Shown here: one piece after another, positions 41,137 through 49,504 of the stretch
Numbering within the stretch: position 1 is the first letter of the stretch
Layout of the letters: each line of letters begins with the position of its first letter
Assembly: GCA_016713865.1 (NCBI GenBank)
Contig: JADJOG010000003.1
Span: 140,940 to 204,939, forward strand
Length of the DNA stretch: 64,000 bases
Reading direction: 5' to 3'
From: Flavobacteriales bacterium
GTDB lineage: Bacteria; Bacteroidota; Bacteroidia; Flavobacteriales_F; PHOS-HE28
The notes under the pieces: generated by a model
What the model saw: only the letters and a program-made list of their open reading frames with translations
What the model was told of the DNA's origin: nothing
Database searches by the model: none
Translations under genes and position numbers: made by a program

Positions 41137-42057
41137 ATGGAGAAGAACATGACCCGCATAGCAATCCTGATCATCGCCGCTGCACTGATATCGTGCAATT
41201 CCGGAAACGGCAAGCGTGCCATTAGCTTGAGCGTCGAGGGTGCTGGCGACCATATGGCCTACTTCGACATGTTCTTGAATGGCCGCCCGTACCATGTGGA
41301 TTCGGTGAGGCTCGATGGCAAAGGCCGCGGAACCATGAAGGTGCCTTTCCTGCCCCTCGACTTCTACCGGATCGCCGTCGGCAACGAACAATTCGTGATG
41401 GTGCTCGATAGTGCCGAACAGTTAACGGTTGAAGCGCAGGTCGGCATGCTTGCTACGCCGGTACGTGCCGAAGGCTCGAGCCATACTGACGCGCTGCGCC
41501 GGTTCCAAGAGGAGGCGCAGGGCTTTGAGGCTAAGGTTGCTGGACTACGCATGGCGTTGGCACAGGACCCATCGAACCAAGCCAATATGGATGAGCTGAA
41601 TGCAACAAACGTGGCTCACTATGAGCGCTGCAAGCAGTTGGTGCAGGAGAACAGCGGTTCGCCTGTAGCCATTAGCGTGCTGGGACGCTTGAACATGCAG
41701 CAGGAATTCGAGTTGTTCAAGCAGGTGCGGGACGATTTGCGCAAGACCGCGCCCAATAGCGGCTTTTTCCAGGGATTTCGCGACCAGGTCGATCGCATGG
41801 AGCAGGAGATGATCATGATGAAGGCGCAGGAGGAGGAGATGAGACGCTTGAGCAACCTTCTCCCTCTTGGCAGTGTGGCTCCAGAGATTCAGCAGAACAC
41901 GCCTGATGGCGTCAGCTTCGCCCTGAGCCAGTTGCGAGGCAAAGTGGTACTCATCGATTTCTGGGCCAGCTGGTGCCGGCCTTGCCGTATTGAGAACCCG
42001 AATGTGAAGCGCGTGTATGAGCGCTTCAAGGCAAGGGCTTCGAGATCCTTGGCGTGA
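41137..42057 (+). CDS. TlpA-like thioredoxin-fold lipoprotein, main part (frameshifted)
   Basis: Lipoprotein signal MEKNMTRIAILIIAAALISC (lipobox Cys20), a DUF4369-like beta domain (residues about 25-110), a helical middle and a C-terminal TlpA/AhpC thioredoxin domain: LSQLRGKVVLIDFWASWCRPC with the redox CRPC motif. Such periplasmic proteins act as disulfide reductases. A G missing near 42031 shifts the frame after YERFK; restoring it gives GKGFEILGVSLDRDHAAW and joins the next entry. The start could also be the ATG at 41149. Confidence 0.85.
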   Translation: MEKNMTRIAILIIAAALISCNSGNGKRAISLSVEGAGDHMAYFDMFLNGRPYHVDSVRLDGKGRGTMKVPFLPLDFYRIAVGNEQFVMVLDSAEQLTVEAQVGMLATPVRAEGSSHTDALRRFQEEAQGFEAKVAGLRMALAQDPSNQANMDELNATNVAHYERCKQLVQENSGSPVAISVLGRLNMQQEFELFKQVRDDLRKTAPNSGFFQGFRDQVDRMEQEMIMMKAQEEEMRRLSNLLPLGSVAPEIQQNTPDGVSFALSQLRGKVVLIDFWASWCRPCRIENPNVKRVYERFKARASRSLA

Positions 42058-42278
42058 GCCTTGATCGCGACCATGCCGCGTGGGTGAAGGCCATTCAGGA
42101 CGATGGTTTGCCCTGGAAGCACATCAGCGACCTGCAGTTCTGGAGCAATGCGGCCGCGCAGGAGTATGGTGTAACCGGTATCCCGTACACGGTGCTGGTT
42201 GATCGCGAAGGCCGGATCCTCGAGAAGGGCCTGCGCGCGCATGATCTGGAGTTCAAGCTGGAGCAATTGCTGAAATAG
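42054..42278 (+). CDS. TlpA-like thioredoxin-fold lipoprotein, C-terminal end (frameshifted)
   Basis: Last 74 residues of the thioredoxin domain: SLDRDHAAWVKAIQDDGL, then the cis-Pro loop TGIPYTVLVDREGRIL and the final helix HDLEFKLEQLL. The apparent ATG at 42054 is only 20 nt past the frameshift. It completes the fold begun in 41137-42057; the repaired protein would be about 380 residues. Confidence 0.8.
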   Translation: MSLDRDHAAWVKAIQDDGLPWKHISDLQFWSNAAAQEYGVTGIPYTVLVDREGRILEKGLRAHDLEFKLEQLLK

Positions 42279-42339
42279 AAGGTGCGCGATTCGTGTGATC
42301 CTATATGAGGGATTGCCCGACCGCGATTATCATCGGGGC

Positions 42340-42714
42340 ATGAAAGCACTAGTCGCTTTGGGCATGGCACTGCCACTCGCCGGCGCGTGCCAGGGTTATT
42401 TCCAGCAACAGGTCGATTACACCATCAGCGTGCGCCTCGACGATGAGCGCCACGAGTTGCATGCGCATGAGCGTTTCCGCTACCGGAACAACTCCACGTT
42501 GGCCTTGGACACCATTTGGATGCACCTCTGGCCCAACGCCTACAAGGAGCGCGGCACGGCGCTTGTGCAACCAACTGAATCGCTCGGGCGATCTGGACCT
42601 GCACTTCGCGAAGCAACGAGGAGCGCGGCTTCATCGACAGCCTCGACTTCGATGTGGATGGCACGAAGGCGCAATGGGGCTACCACGCCAAGCACATCGA
42701 CATCGGCTGGGTGA
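42340..42714 (+). CDS. Membrane-associated M1 peptidase, N-terminal fragment (frameshifted)
   Basis: 5' end of a gene that runs to 45381. Start MKALVALGMALPLAGACQGYF gives a signal peptide; the following QQQVDYTISVRLDDERHELHAHERFRY is the usual N-terminal strand set of M1 domains, with LDTIWMHLWPNAYKERGTAL. After about 42565 coding moves to a second frame (CNQLNRSGDLDLHFAK) and near 42615 to a third (GFIDSLDFDVDGTKAQWGY), which is the frame of the next fragment. Upstream in-frame codons (from 42295) do not look like signal sequence. Confidence 0.75.
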   Translation: MKALVALGMALPLAGACQGYFQQQVDYTISVRLDDERHELHAHERFRYRNNSTLALDTIWMHLWPNAYKERGTALVQPTESLGRSGPALREATRSAASSTASTSMWMARRRNGATTPSTSTSAG

Positions 42715-44663
42715 AACTGCCCGCGCCGCTGCAGCCGGGCGGCAGCGTCACCATCAGCACGCCGTTCCGGGTGAAGATCCCCGACGGGAAATTCTCGCGC
42801 TTGGGCCACAGCAAGCAGGCCTACTACATCACGCAATGGTACCCGAAGCCAGCGGTGTTCGATGCCACGGGCTGGCACGCCATGCCTTACCTCACGCAAG
42901 GCGAGTTCTACAGCGAATTCGGCAGTTTCGATGTGAGCATCACGCTGCCTGCGAATTATGTGGTGGGCGCAACGGGCCTATTGCAGGATGCTCGTGAGCG
43001 CGCATGGATGGATTCGCTGGCCGCCGTGCCCTACAGCGAGACACAGAAGTTCTATCTCGACAAACAACGGGTGAAGCTGAACGCCTTCCCGCCATCGAGC
43101 GAGCGCACCAAGACCATCCGCTACATGCAGGACCGCGTGCATGATTTCGCATGGTTCGCCGATAAGCGCTTCATCGTGCGCAAGAGCAGCGTGACGCTTC
43201 CGCGCAGCGGCAAGAGCGTGACCACCTGGGCGATGTGTACCCCGAAGAACGCGCTGCTCTGGAGCGATGCGGTGAGCTACGTGAACGAGAGCGTGCGCTT
43301 CTACAGCGAACACGTGGGCGATTATCCCTACGATGCCTGCACGGCCATCGACGGCACCATCAGCGCGGGCGGCGGCATGGAATACCCCATGATCACCGTG
43401 ATCGGCAACATGGGCGACAAACAAAGCCTCGACAACGTGATCGCGCACGAGGTGGGTCACAATTGGTTCTACGGCATCCTCGGCAGCAACGAGCGCGACC
43501 ACGCGTGGATGGACGAGGGCATGAACAGCTTCCTCGAGCTGCGCTACATGCGCATGCGTTATCCGGGCAGCGGCTTCAGCATCGGCATACCGGGCTTGAA
43601 GAAGGCCGCATCGCACCTGAGCGACCCGCACCGCGCGCAGAGCGAACTCGCCTATCGCCTGAATGCGCGTCGCAACCTGGATCAGTCGCTCAGCCTCAGC
43701 AGCGACGAATTCACCAGCACCAACTACGGCACCTGCGTGTACATGAAGAGCGCGCTCATCATGGACCACTTGATGGCCTACCTCGGCGAAGAGGTGATGG
43801 ACAAGTGCCTGCGCGCCTACCACGACGAGTGGAAATTCAAGCACCCAAGGCCGGAGGATATGCGCAAGGTGTTCGAGCGGGAGAGCGACAAGAACCTGGG
43901 CTGGGTGTTCAATGGCTTCATCGGCACCGATGTGAAGTACCGTGTGAAGGCGGTCTCGTTGGACCGCCGGACTTGGGCAGGCACCGAAGAGCGCTGGAAC
44001 CTCGGACACCGCGCCAAGGGACCAACGGCTGGGTCCCTTCCCCATTACTGGATATGCTGGCAACGACAGCTTGGGAACGATATGGGCATGGAACCACGGC
44101 TTCGGCCACCAAGGCCGCACCGAGTACGCAGGGCTGCCCTGGCCCAACGTCGATCGTGTCCGCATCGACGCTGGCAACCGCACGCTCGACATCGACCGCC
44201 GCAACAACACCGTGCGTGCGCGTGGCATCTTCAAGCGACGCGCGCCACTGAAATTCGAGTCGATGTTCGGCATCGAGCGCAACAATGCCAGCAGCGTGTA
44301 CTACTCCGTGCTGCCCTTGTGGAACGGCCACGACGGCTGGCAAGTGGGCCTGAGCTTGCGCAACACCACCTTCCCCAGTCAGCGCACCGAATGGGTGGTG
44401 GCGCCGCTGTGGGCCTTGGGCAGCGAGCGCTTGGTGGGGGCAGCGCGCATCGAGCACCACTTCGACCGCATCCGCAGTTCGTGGTTCCGCAACATCCACC
44501 TCGGCTTCGCGGCGCGCTCCTCCGGATTGCTGCACGATCACAAGGCCGAAGCATGGTACGAGAAGTATTCGCCCAGCGTGCGCTTCGATGTGAAGCGTCC
44601 GCTCGCAAAGCCGTGGGTACACAGCGTGAATCTGCGCGGCGTGCGGATCTACACCACCAGTGA
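42654..44663 (+). CDS. Membrane-associated M1 peptidase, catalytic fragment (frameshifted)
   Basis: Central fragment with the metallopeptidase domain. Zinc motif HEVGHNWFYG (about 43447-43476) with the third ligand Glu in WMDEGMNSFLE; the substrate motif is GGMEYP in place of GAMEN. The helical C-terminal segment follows (RPEDMRKVFERESDKNLGWVFNGFI). The family frame leaves at about 44015, with a short second-frame bridge (TNGWVP) and a third-frame continuation (FPITGYAGNDSLGTIW); the last 200 residues of this reading frame are spurious. The apparent ATG at 42654 is internal. Confidence 0.8.
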   Translation: MDGTKAQWGYHAKHIDIGWVKLPAPLQPGGSVTISTPFRVKIPDGKFSRLGHSKQAYYITQWYPKPAVFDATGWHAMPYLTQGEFYSEFGSFDVSITLPANYVVGATGLLQDARERAWMDSLAAVPYSETQKFYLDKQRVKLNAFPPSSERTKTIRYMQDRVHDFAWFADKRFIVRKSSVTLPRSGKSVTTWAMCTPKNALLWSDAVSYVNESVRFYSEHVGDYPYDACTAIDGTISAGGGMEYPMITVIGNMGDKQSLDNVIAHEVGHNWFYGILGSNERDHAWMDEGMNSFLELRYMRMRYPGSGFSIGIPGLKKAASHLSDPHRAQSELAYRLNARRNLDQSLSLSSDEFTSTNYGTCVYMKSALIMDHLMAYLGEEVMDKCLRAYHDEWKFKHPRPEDMRKVFERESDKNLGWVFNGFIGTDVKYRVKAVSLDRRTWAGTEERWNLGHRAKGPTAGSLPHYWICWQRQLGNDMGMEPRLRPPRPHRVRRAALAQRRSCPHRRWQPHARHRPPQQHRACAWHLQATRATEIRVDVRHRAQQCQQRVLLRAALVERPRRLASGPELAQHHLPQSAHRMGGGAAVGLGQRALGGGSAHRAPLRPHPQFVVPQHPPRLRGALLRIAARSQGRSMVREVFAQRALRCEASARKAVGTQRESARRADLHHQ

Positions 44664-45381
44664 GCTCACCGGCAACGATGCCGTCCTGTACCGCTTCCGC
44701 AGGTTCAACGACTACCTGGAGCTCACGCACACCGCTGCCGACGCGCGCAAATTGCGTCCATCGAACATCAGCACCACGCTCACGGCCGGAGAGGATTGGC
44801 TGCGCGGGGCAATCGAGTTGAAGCAGGCCTTCGCCTACAACGCGCGCGGCAAGCAGCTCCGATTGCGGGGCTTCGCAGGCAGCTTCCTCGTGCAGAACAC
44901 CATTGCTCCGCTGGAAGCCTGGCGCCTGAGCTGGGGCGCGGAAGACATGCTCTACGACCACGCCTATTTCGAGCGCGGCGCGCGCGACCGCTTCTTCAGC
45001 CGCCAGTACAATGTGCAGCAGGGCGCTTTCAAGACACCCTTCCGCGGCGGCGGCAGCGATTCGTGGATCGCAGCGGTGAACATGGAGCTCGACGTGCCCT
45101 TCAAGCTGCCCCTCGCACTCTTCGGCAGCGTGGGCTGGGCGCCCTACACCCAAGTGAATGCCGATGGCACACGCTCCAAACTCACCGCGGCGTATGCCGA
45201 AGCGGGCATCGGCCTCACCTTGGTGAAGGACATGATCGAGGTGTGGCTGCCGCTCTATGTATCGGACCGCATCTTCGAGGAGGAGGATTACGCCGGACGC
45301 GGCATCGGCGATCGCATCCGCTTCGTGCTTGCACTGGAGAAGCTCGACCCTACGAAGCTGGTGCGCGGAATCAAACCCTGA
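44071..45381 (+). CDS. Membrane-associated M1 peptidase, C-terminal beta-rich region (frameshifted)
   Basis: C-terminal part of the gene starting at 42340. It is about 430 residues of alternating beta strands with aromatic girdle-like positions (WQVGLSLRNTTF, HLGFAARSSGLL, WVHSVNLRGVRIYT, VEVWLPLYVSDRI-like end), resembling an outer-membrane beta barrel fused to the peptidase. Repaired length is about 1,010 residues, which fits large Bacteroidota M1 peptidases. Function of the C-terminal region is inferred from strand pattern only. Confidence 0.7.
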   Translation: MGTIWAWNHGFGHQGRTEYAGLPWPNVDRVRIDAGNRTLDIDRRNNTVRARGIFKRRAPLKFESMFGIERNNASSVYYSVLPLWNGHDGWQVGLSLRNTTFPSQRTEWVVAPLWALGSERLVGAARIEHHFDRIRSSWFRNIHLGFAARSSGLLHDHKAEAWYEKYSPSVRFDVKRPLAKPWVHSVNLRGVRIYTTSELTGNDAVLYRFRRFNDYLELTHTAADARKLRPSNISTTLTAGEDWLRGAIELKQAFAYNARGKQLRLRGFAGSFLVQNTIAPLEAWRLSWGAEDMLYDHAYFERGARDRFFSRQYNVQQGAFKTPFRGGGSDSWIAAVNMELDVPFKLPLALFGSVGWAPYTQVNADGTRSKLTAAYAEAGIGLTLVKDMIEVWLPLYVSDRIFEEEDYAGRGIGDRIRFVLALEKLDPTKLVRGIKP

Positions 45382-45398
45382 ACGCGACCTTCGCCGCC

Positions 45399-46199
45399 GT
45401 GCAGCCCGGCAAACGCATCCATTTCCTCAGCGACTTCCACCTCGGCGTGCCCGAGGCGGAAAGCAGCCTGGCGCGGGAGAAACGCATCTGCGCCTTCTTG
45501 GATGAAGCCGCGAAGGATGCAGCAGAGATCTTCCTGCTCGGCGACCTCTTCGATTTCTGGTTCGAGTGGAAACGCGCCGTGCCGCGCGGGCATGTGCGCT
45601 TATTGGGCAAACTCGCTGAGCTCACCGATCGCGGTATTCCGGTGCATCTCTTCATCGGCAACCACGACATGTGGATCTTCGACTACGTGCCGAAGGAGAC
45701 GGGCGTGATCGTGTATCGCGAACCCATCGTGCGCGAGATCGGCGACAAGCGCTTCTACATCGGTCACGGCGACGGCCTTGGCCCCGGCGACCACGGCTAC
45801 AAGTTCATCAAGGGCGTTTTCCGCAATCCGCTCTGCCAGTGGCTCTTCGCGCGGCTGCATCCAAACTTCGCGCTGTGGCTCGGCGATTTCTTCAGCGGCC
45901 GCAGCCGGAAGAAGAGCTACGCGAACGACCGCAAATGGCTCGGCGATGACAAGGAGTGGCTGGTGCAATACTGCCGCGAACTCGTGAAGACCGAGCGCTA
46001 CGATTACATGATCTTCGGTCATCGTCACCTGCCCATCGACATGGAGATCGCGCCGGGCAGCCGCTATGTGAACCTCGGAGATTGGATCAGCTATTACACC
46101 TATGCCACCTTCGATGGAAGCGAGCTGAAGCTGATGAAGCGGACCAGTGATGGGCCGTTGAGCGGTGATGTGCGGATCTCGGGTGGTCCGGCGGTGTGA
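45399..46199 (+). CDS. LpxH-like UDP-2,3-diacylglucosamine diphosphatase (calcineurin-like)
   Basis: Metallophosphoesterase of the LpxH/LpxG group, lipid A step 4. All metal motifs are present: SDFHLG, GDLFDFW, GNHDMW, GHGDGLG and GHRHLP. There is no ATG near the domain start; GTG at 45399 (VQPGKRIHFLSDFHLG) gives 266 residues, and a CTG overlapping the previous TGA at 45378 is an alternative. It is the only lipid A gene in this window besides lpxK. Its 3' end runs into a degenerate heptad array. Confidence 0.85.
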   Translation: MQPGKRIHFLSDFHLGVPEAESSLAREKRICAFLDEAAKDAAEIFLLGDLFDFWFEWKRAVPRGHVRLLGKLAELTDRGIPVHLFIGNHDMWIFDYVPKETGVIVYREPIVREIGDKRFYIGHGDGLGPGDHGYKFIKGVFRNPLCQWLFARLHPNFALWLGDFFSGRSRKKSYANDRKWLGDDKEWLVQYCRELVKTERYDYMIFGHRHLPIDMEIAPGSRYVNLGDWISYYTYATFDGSELKLMKRTSDGPLSGDVRISGGPAV

Positions 46200-46203
46200 A
46201 GCA

Positions 46204-46270
46204 GGCAGAAGGCAGTATGCAATGGCAGTAGGCGTGAGCATGGCAGTGGAGCGACTGGCCAACTGCGGAC
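46204..46270. repeat. Degenerate heptad array of GGCAGTA units between convergent genes
   Basis: Units ggcagaa, ggcagta, ggcagta, ggcgtga, ggcagtg occur on the left and the complementary actgcgg, actgcc on the right. It shares the 7-nt period and opposing arms of the other arrays but has a different unit and less regular phase. It lies between the stop codons of the LpxH-like gene and gapA. Confidence 0.5.
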
Positions 46271-46273
46271 TGC

Positions 46274-47272
46274 CTACTTCTTCGAAGCACCCAGTTTCAC
46301 CACCAGATCCACCAAGCGGCTACTGTAGCCATACTCGTTGTCGTACCAGCCCATCACCTTCACCATGTTGCCCACCACGCTGGTGAGTTGCGCATCGAAG
46401 ATGCAGCTGTGCGGATCGCCCACGATGTCCACGCTCACGATGGGGTCCTCCGTGTAGCGCAGAATGCCTTTCAGCTTCCCTTCGGCGAGCGACTTGAAGT
46501 AGGCATTGATCTCATTGGCGGTCTTCAGGTCCTTCACGCGGCAGGTGATGTCGGTGATGGAGCCATCTGGCACGGGCACGCGGATGCCGCCGCCGCCGAG
46601 GCGACCATCGAGTTCGGGGAAGATGCGCGTGATGGCCTTGGCTGCACCGGTGGTGGTGGGCACCATGCTCACGGTGGCGGCACGTGCACGGCGCAGGTCC
46701 TTGTGCGGCGCATCGTGCAAGCGCTGATCGCCGGTGAAGCTGTGTACGGTGGTGATGAAGCCGTCCTCGATATGGCAGAGCTCGTGGATGCCCATGATCA
46801 TGGGCGCGGCGCAGTTGGTGGTGCAGCTGGCGTTGCTGATGATAGGCTCGTCGCCCTTCAGGATCTGGTCGTTAACGCCGAGCACCACGCTGGGGATATC
46901 GGCATCCTTGGCGGGCGCGGAGAGGATCACGCGCTTGGCGCCGGCCTTCAGGTGCGCAGAGGCAGTCTCTCGCGTGAGGAAGTGCCCCGTGCATTCGATC
47001 ACGATATCGATGCCAAGTTCCTTCCACGGAAGAGCCGAGGGGTCCTTCGAAGCGAAGGCCTTCACCTTCTTGCTTCCCAGGATCAGATGCGTTTCATCGT
47101 GGCCCACTTCACCAGCGAACACCCCATGCACGCTGTCGTACTTGAACAAGTGCGCGAGGGTGAGCGTGTCCGTGAGGTCGTTCACGGCCACGAGTTCCAC
47201 ATCGCTGCGCTGCAGCAGCAGGCGCGCGGTCACGCGTCCGATGCGGCCGAATCCGTTGATCGCTACTTTCAT
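46274..47272 (-). CDS. gapA: Glyceraldehyde-3-phosphate dehydrogenase
   Basis: Glycolytic/gluconeogenic NAD-dependent enzyme. The start is MKVAINGFGRIGR at 47272; the 25 in-frame codons upstream are the heptad array translated and are rejected. The 332 residues have the Rossmann GFGRIGR, catalytic C150 in SNASCTTNC, the GDQRLHDAPHKDLRRARAA loop and WYDNEYGYSSRLVDLV. Full length and intact. An opposing-arm heptad array lies 12 nt before the start codon. Confidence 0.96.
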   Translation of the reverse strand: MKVAINGFGRIGRVTARLLLQRSDVELVAVNDLTDTLTLAHLFKYDSVHGVFAGEVGHDETHLILGSKKVKAFASKDPSALPWKELGIDIVIECTGHFLTRETASAHLKAGAKRVILSAPAKDADIPSVVLGVNDQILKGDEPIISNASCTTNCAAPMIMGIHELCHIEDGFITTVHSFTGDQRLHDAPHKDLRRARAATVSMVPTTTGAAKAITRIFPELDGRLGGGGIRVPVPDGSITDITCRVKDLKTANEINAYFKSLAEGKLKGILRYTEDPIVSVDIVGDPHSCIFDAQLTSVVGNMVKVMGWYDNEYGYSSRLVDLVVKLGASKK

Positions 47273-47284
47273 TTCGTTCTGGCC

Positions 47285-47354
47285 GGTTGAGGGTTGTTGG
47301 TTGAACGTGGTTGAGGGTTGAGGCAACTGGCAACATTCAACCAGCAACCCTCAA
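47285..47354 (-). repeat. Heptad-repeat array with opposing arms, upstream of gapA
   Basis: Ten 7-nt units in plus-strand order: ggttgag, ggttgtt, ggttgaa, cgtggtt, gagggtt, gaggcaa, ctggcaa, cattcaa, ccagcaa, ccctcaa. It fills the lipA-gapA gap. On the gapA sense (minus) strand the arm nearest the start codon is the C/A-rich one (caaccctcaacc), as at rpoA, rplQ and eno. Confidence 0.8.
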
Positions 47355-47362
47355 CCTGCATC

Positions 47363-48232
47363 TCAAAGCACATGCTTCTCCGCATGGTAGCTGCTGCGCA
47401 CAAGCGGCGCGCTCTCCACGAAACGGAATCCGCGCTTCAGACCTTCTTGGCGGTAGTGCTCGAAGCGCTCGGGCGTTACGAACTCCGCAACGGGCAGGTG
47501 CTTCTTGGTGGGCTGTAGGTATTGACCCATGGTCATCACGTCGCAGCCCACGCTGCGCAGATCGTCCATGGTCTCGATGATCTCGGCATCGGTCTCGCCC
47601 AGGCCGAGCATGATGCCGCTCTTGGTGCGCAAGCCTGCGCGCTTGGCCCGCATGAGCACTTCGAGGCTGCGATCGTACTTGGCCTGTACGCGCACCTGCT
47701 TCGTTAAGCGGCGCACGGTCTCCATGTTGTGGCTGAGCACGTCGGGCGCGGCATCGAGCACTACCTGCAGGTTCTCCCACTGGCCTTGGAAATCGCCGAT
47801 GAGCGTTTCCAGTTTTGTCTCCGGTGAGCGCCGACGCACGGCACGGATCGTCTTCGCCCAGATGTCGGCGCCCCCGTCAGCGAGGTCGTCGCGATCCACG
47901 CAAGTGATCACGCAATGCTTCACGCCCATGAGCTCCACGCTGCGGGCAACGCGTGCCGGCTCAAAGGGATCCACCGCCTCGGGCCTTCCGGTGGCCACGG
48001 AGCAGAAGCCGCAGCTGCGCGTGCAGATGTTGCCCAGGATCATGAAGGTGGCGGTGCCTTCTCCCCAGCATTCGCCCATGTTGGGGCAGCTACCGCTCTG
48101 GCAGATGGTGTGCAGCTTGTACTCGTCCACGATGCCCACAACCTTACGGAATCCTTCTCCCGTGGGCAGTTTCACGCGCAGCCAATCCGGCTTGCGCTGA
48201 CGTTCTTTCGATTCGACCTCAATATCGCTCAT
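47363..48232 (-). CDS. lipA: Lipoyl synthase
   Basis: Radical-SAM enzyme that inserts two sulfurs into octanoyl groups on lipoyl-domain proteins. Both iron-sulfur clusters are visible: the auxiliary cluster C44, C49, C55 (CQSGSCPNMGEC) and the SAM cluster C70, C74, C77 (CTRSCGFC). RSSYHAEKH near the C-terminus provides the conserved serine. 289 residues, normal length. Its ATG overlaps the stop codon of the upstream barrel gene (ATGA). Confidence 0.96.
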   Translation of the reverse strand: MSDIEVESKERQRKPDWLRVKLPTGEGFRKVVGIVDEYKLHTICQSGSCPNMGECWGEGTATFMILGNICTRSCGFCSVATGRPEAVDPFEPARVARSVELMGVKHCVITCVDRDDLADGGADIWAKTIRAVRRRSPETKLETLIGDFQGQWENLQVVLDAAPDVLSHNMETVRRLTKQVRVQAKYDRSLEVLMRAKRAGLRTKSGIMLGLGETDAEIIETMDDLRSVGCDVMTMGQYLQPTKKHLPVAEFVTPERFEHYRQEGLKRGFRFVESAPLVRSSYHAEKHVL

Positions 48233-48680
48233 TGCACATATTTCCTCCCGAACTGAGCCGCCAGATAAAATTCGAAGAAGAATTGCTTGTTCTGCACGCC
48301 TTCCAACTCGGCCATGATCGGTATAGCCACCGGATACGCATCCAGGCTAGCGCCAATCTCCAAGGCTTTGATTCCGGTGGTCTGCCCCTGTATTCGAAGT
48401 TCAAGCCCGCACGACCGAAGGCGCCTGGGTAAATGGTCATCTCGCCGAAGCCACGGAACCATGAAGCTCGCCCATAGATGTTCTGGATGTTGTGAATAGC
48501 CGGATCGTATCGCTCGATAGCGTATTCGACATAGGGCACCACATCGGGTTTGCCAATCTCCAAGTAAACGGGTTTGGCTAAGCCAATGGACGGCCCAATA
48601 CCCCAGACCCAATTCAGCTCCACACCCGACTTCCGAATCTTGTCGGTAATCTGCTGCTTCTTGCCGAAAGTGGGGCGCAC
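48229..48680 (-). CDS. Outer-membrane protein of unknown function, C-terminal part (frameshifted)
   Basis: Continues the gene whose 5' end is at 48699-48974. The reading includes RPTFGKKQQITDKIRKSG, WVWGIGPSIGLAKPVYLEIG and FRGFGEMTIYPGAFGRAGLN. Near 48390 the frame shifts, so the true C-terminus lies in another frame: GQTTGIKALEIGASLDAY, then FFFEFYLAAQFGRKYVQ, ending at the TGA 48229-48231 that overlaps the lipA start. The pattern of short strands suggests a small beta barrel, a type conserved in Bacteroidota next to lipA. Function unknown. Confidence 0.6.
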
Positions 48681-48698
48681 GATGGTAAGGAGTTGCTC

Positions 48699-48974
48699 TT
48701 ACCGTAAGTAGCCCCGCGATTCTTCGTAGTATGGATTGAAACTCTTGACTTCTTTCGGGTGCTTCATGCCAGCAATCTCCAAACCATAGAGCAGCCGATC
48801 TACCGCAGCGCGGTGCTTCGCGTAATAGAGGTTGAGGCCCCAGCCATGGCCATGTATCATGGCACCGCCATACCACTCCCGCTTGAAGGGGACACGCGCA
48901 TCTTCGTAAACCGTCTCCTGCGCAATAGCAGTTTCCAGGCTCAGCAGGAGGGTGATTACTATTAGGCTGCGCAC
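48699..48974 (-). CDS. Outer-membrane protein of unknown function, N-terminal part (frameshifted)
   Basis: 5' part of a lipA-linked gene. Signal peptide MRSLIVITLLLSLETAIAQ, then ETVYEDARVPFKREWYGG, LNLYYAKHRAAVDR and the conserved MKHPKEVKSFNPYYEES. It stops at RGYLR; in the shifted frame the sequence goes on as YGKSNS, and a second shift near 48690 gives LTIVRPTFG, so two indels lie within about 20 nt at 48685-48705. The repaired protein is about 248 residues. Confidence 0.65.
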   Translation of the reverse strand: MRSLIVITLLLSLETAIAQETVYEDARVPFKREWYGGAMIHGHGWGLNLYYAKHRAAVDRLLYGLEIAGMKHPKEVKSFNPYYEESRGYLR

Positions 48975-49046
48975 GATGGCGCAAAGCTAGGCGCTGCGGA
49001 GACCGTTAGCACGCCTTGGGGTACATTGCGGCCGTACGATACGATC

Positions 49047-49454
49047 ATGGAAACAGCGCGTGTTGCAAGCCAAGGGGAGCTCCGAACCGAGGTGATACAC
49101 CTCCGCAGTGGGCAACGTTTCCTGACGGATGCCCCGATTGACAATCAGGGAAGGGGCGAGGCCATTAGCCCTACCGATATGCTTGCTGTTTCGCTGGCCG
49201 CTTGCTGCCTTACCACAATAGAAATCAAGGCAAGAACGCGGGAGCTGGAGATAGGGTCCCCTGAGGCAACTGTCGTGAAGGGAATGGCAAGCAGTCCTAG
49301 AAGCGTGGCTCGGATCGAGGTCAGAATCAGCTTGGAAGCGAATCGGATTCCGTTGGAGCACAGGGCTTACTTGGAGGATGCGGCCCTCAGGTGCCCTGTT
49401 GCACTGAGCTTATCTGAGCATGTGATCCAAGAAATCACCTTCCACTACGGTTAG
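49047..49454 (+). CDS. OsmC-family protein
   Basis: A 135-residue OsmC/Ohr-like protein. The start METARVASQGELRTEV is preferred over the in-frame TTG at 49026. It has the two family segments SPTDMLAVSLAACCLTTIEIKA (nucleophilic Cys pair region, CC at about residues 57-58) and the second redox Cys in the late ALRCPVALSLSE stretch. Family members reduce organic hydroperoxides or act on other thiols; the YhfA-like subgroup is closest in layout. Followed by a hairpin terminator. Confidence 0.85.
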   Translation: METARVASQGELRTEVIHLRSGQRFLTDAPIDNQGRGEAISPTDMLAVSLAACCLTTIEIKARTRELEIGSPEATVVKGMASSPRSVARIEVRISLEANRIPLEHRAYLEDAALRCPVALSLSEHVIQEITFHYG

Positions 49455-49464
49455 AAACAGGTAA

Positions 49465-49486
49465 GCCCTGGCTTCCACCAGGGCTG
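49465..49486. terminator. Terminator hairpin after osmC-like gene
   Basis: AGCCCTGG (49465-49472) and CCAGGGCT (49479-49486) form a perfect 8-bp stem with a 6-nt loop, 10 nt after the OsmC-like stop. It is weak on T content on both strands, but its position between two convergent genes fits a bidirectional terminator. Confidence 0.55.
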
Positions 49487-49504
49487 AGTTGGAGGCGCTG
49501 CCTT

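Noticed and set aside
39952..41391. Minus-strand open frame of 479 codons opposite gatB
   Set aside because: Antisense shadow. The plus strand carries unmistakable GatB motifs, and the antisense frame has no start context or domain.
47273..47347. N-terminal extension of GapA by 25 residues
   Set aside because: The extension is translated heptad repeat and GapA proteins begin at MKVAINGFGRIGR.
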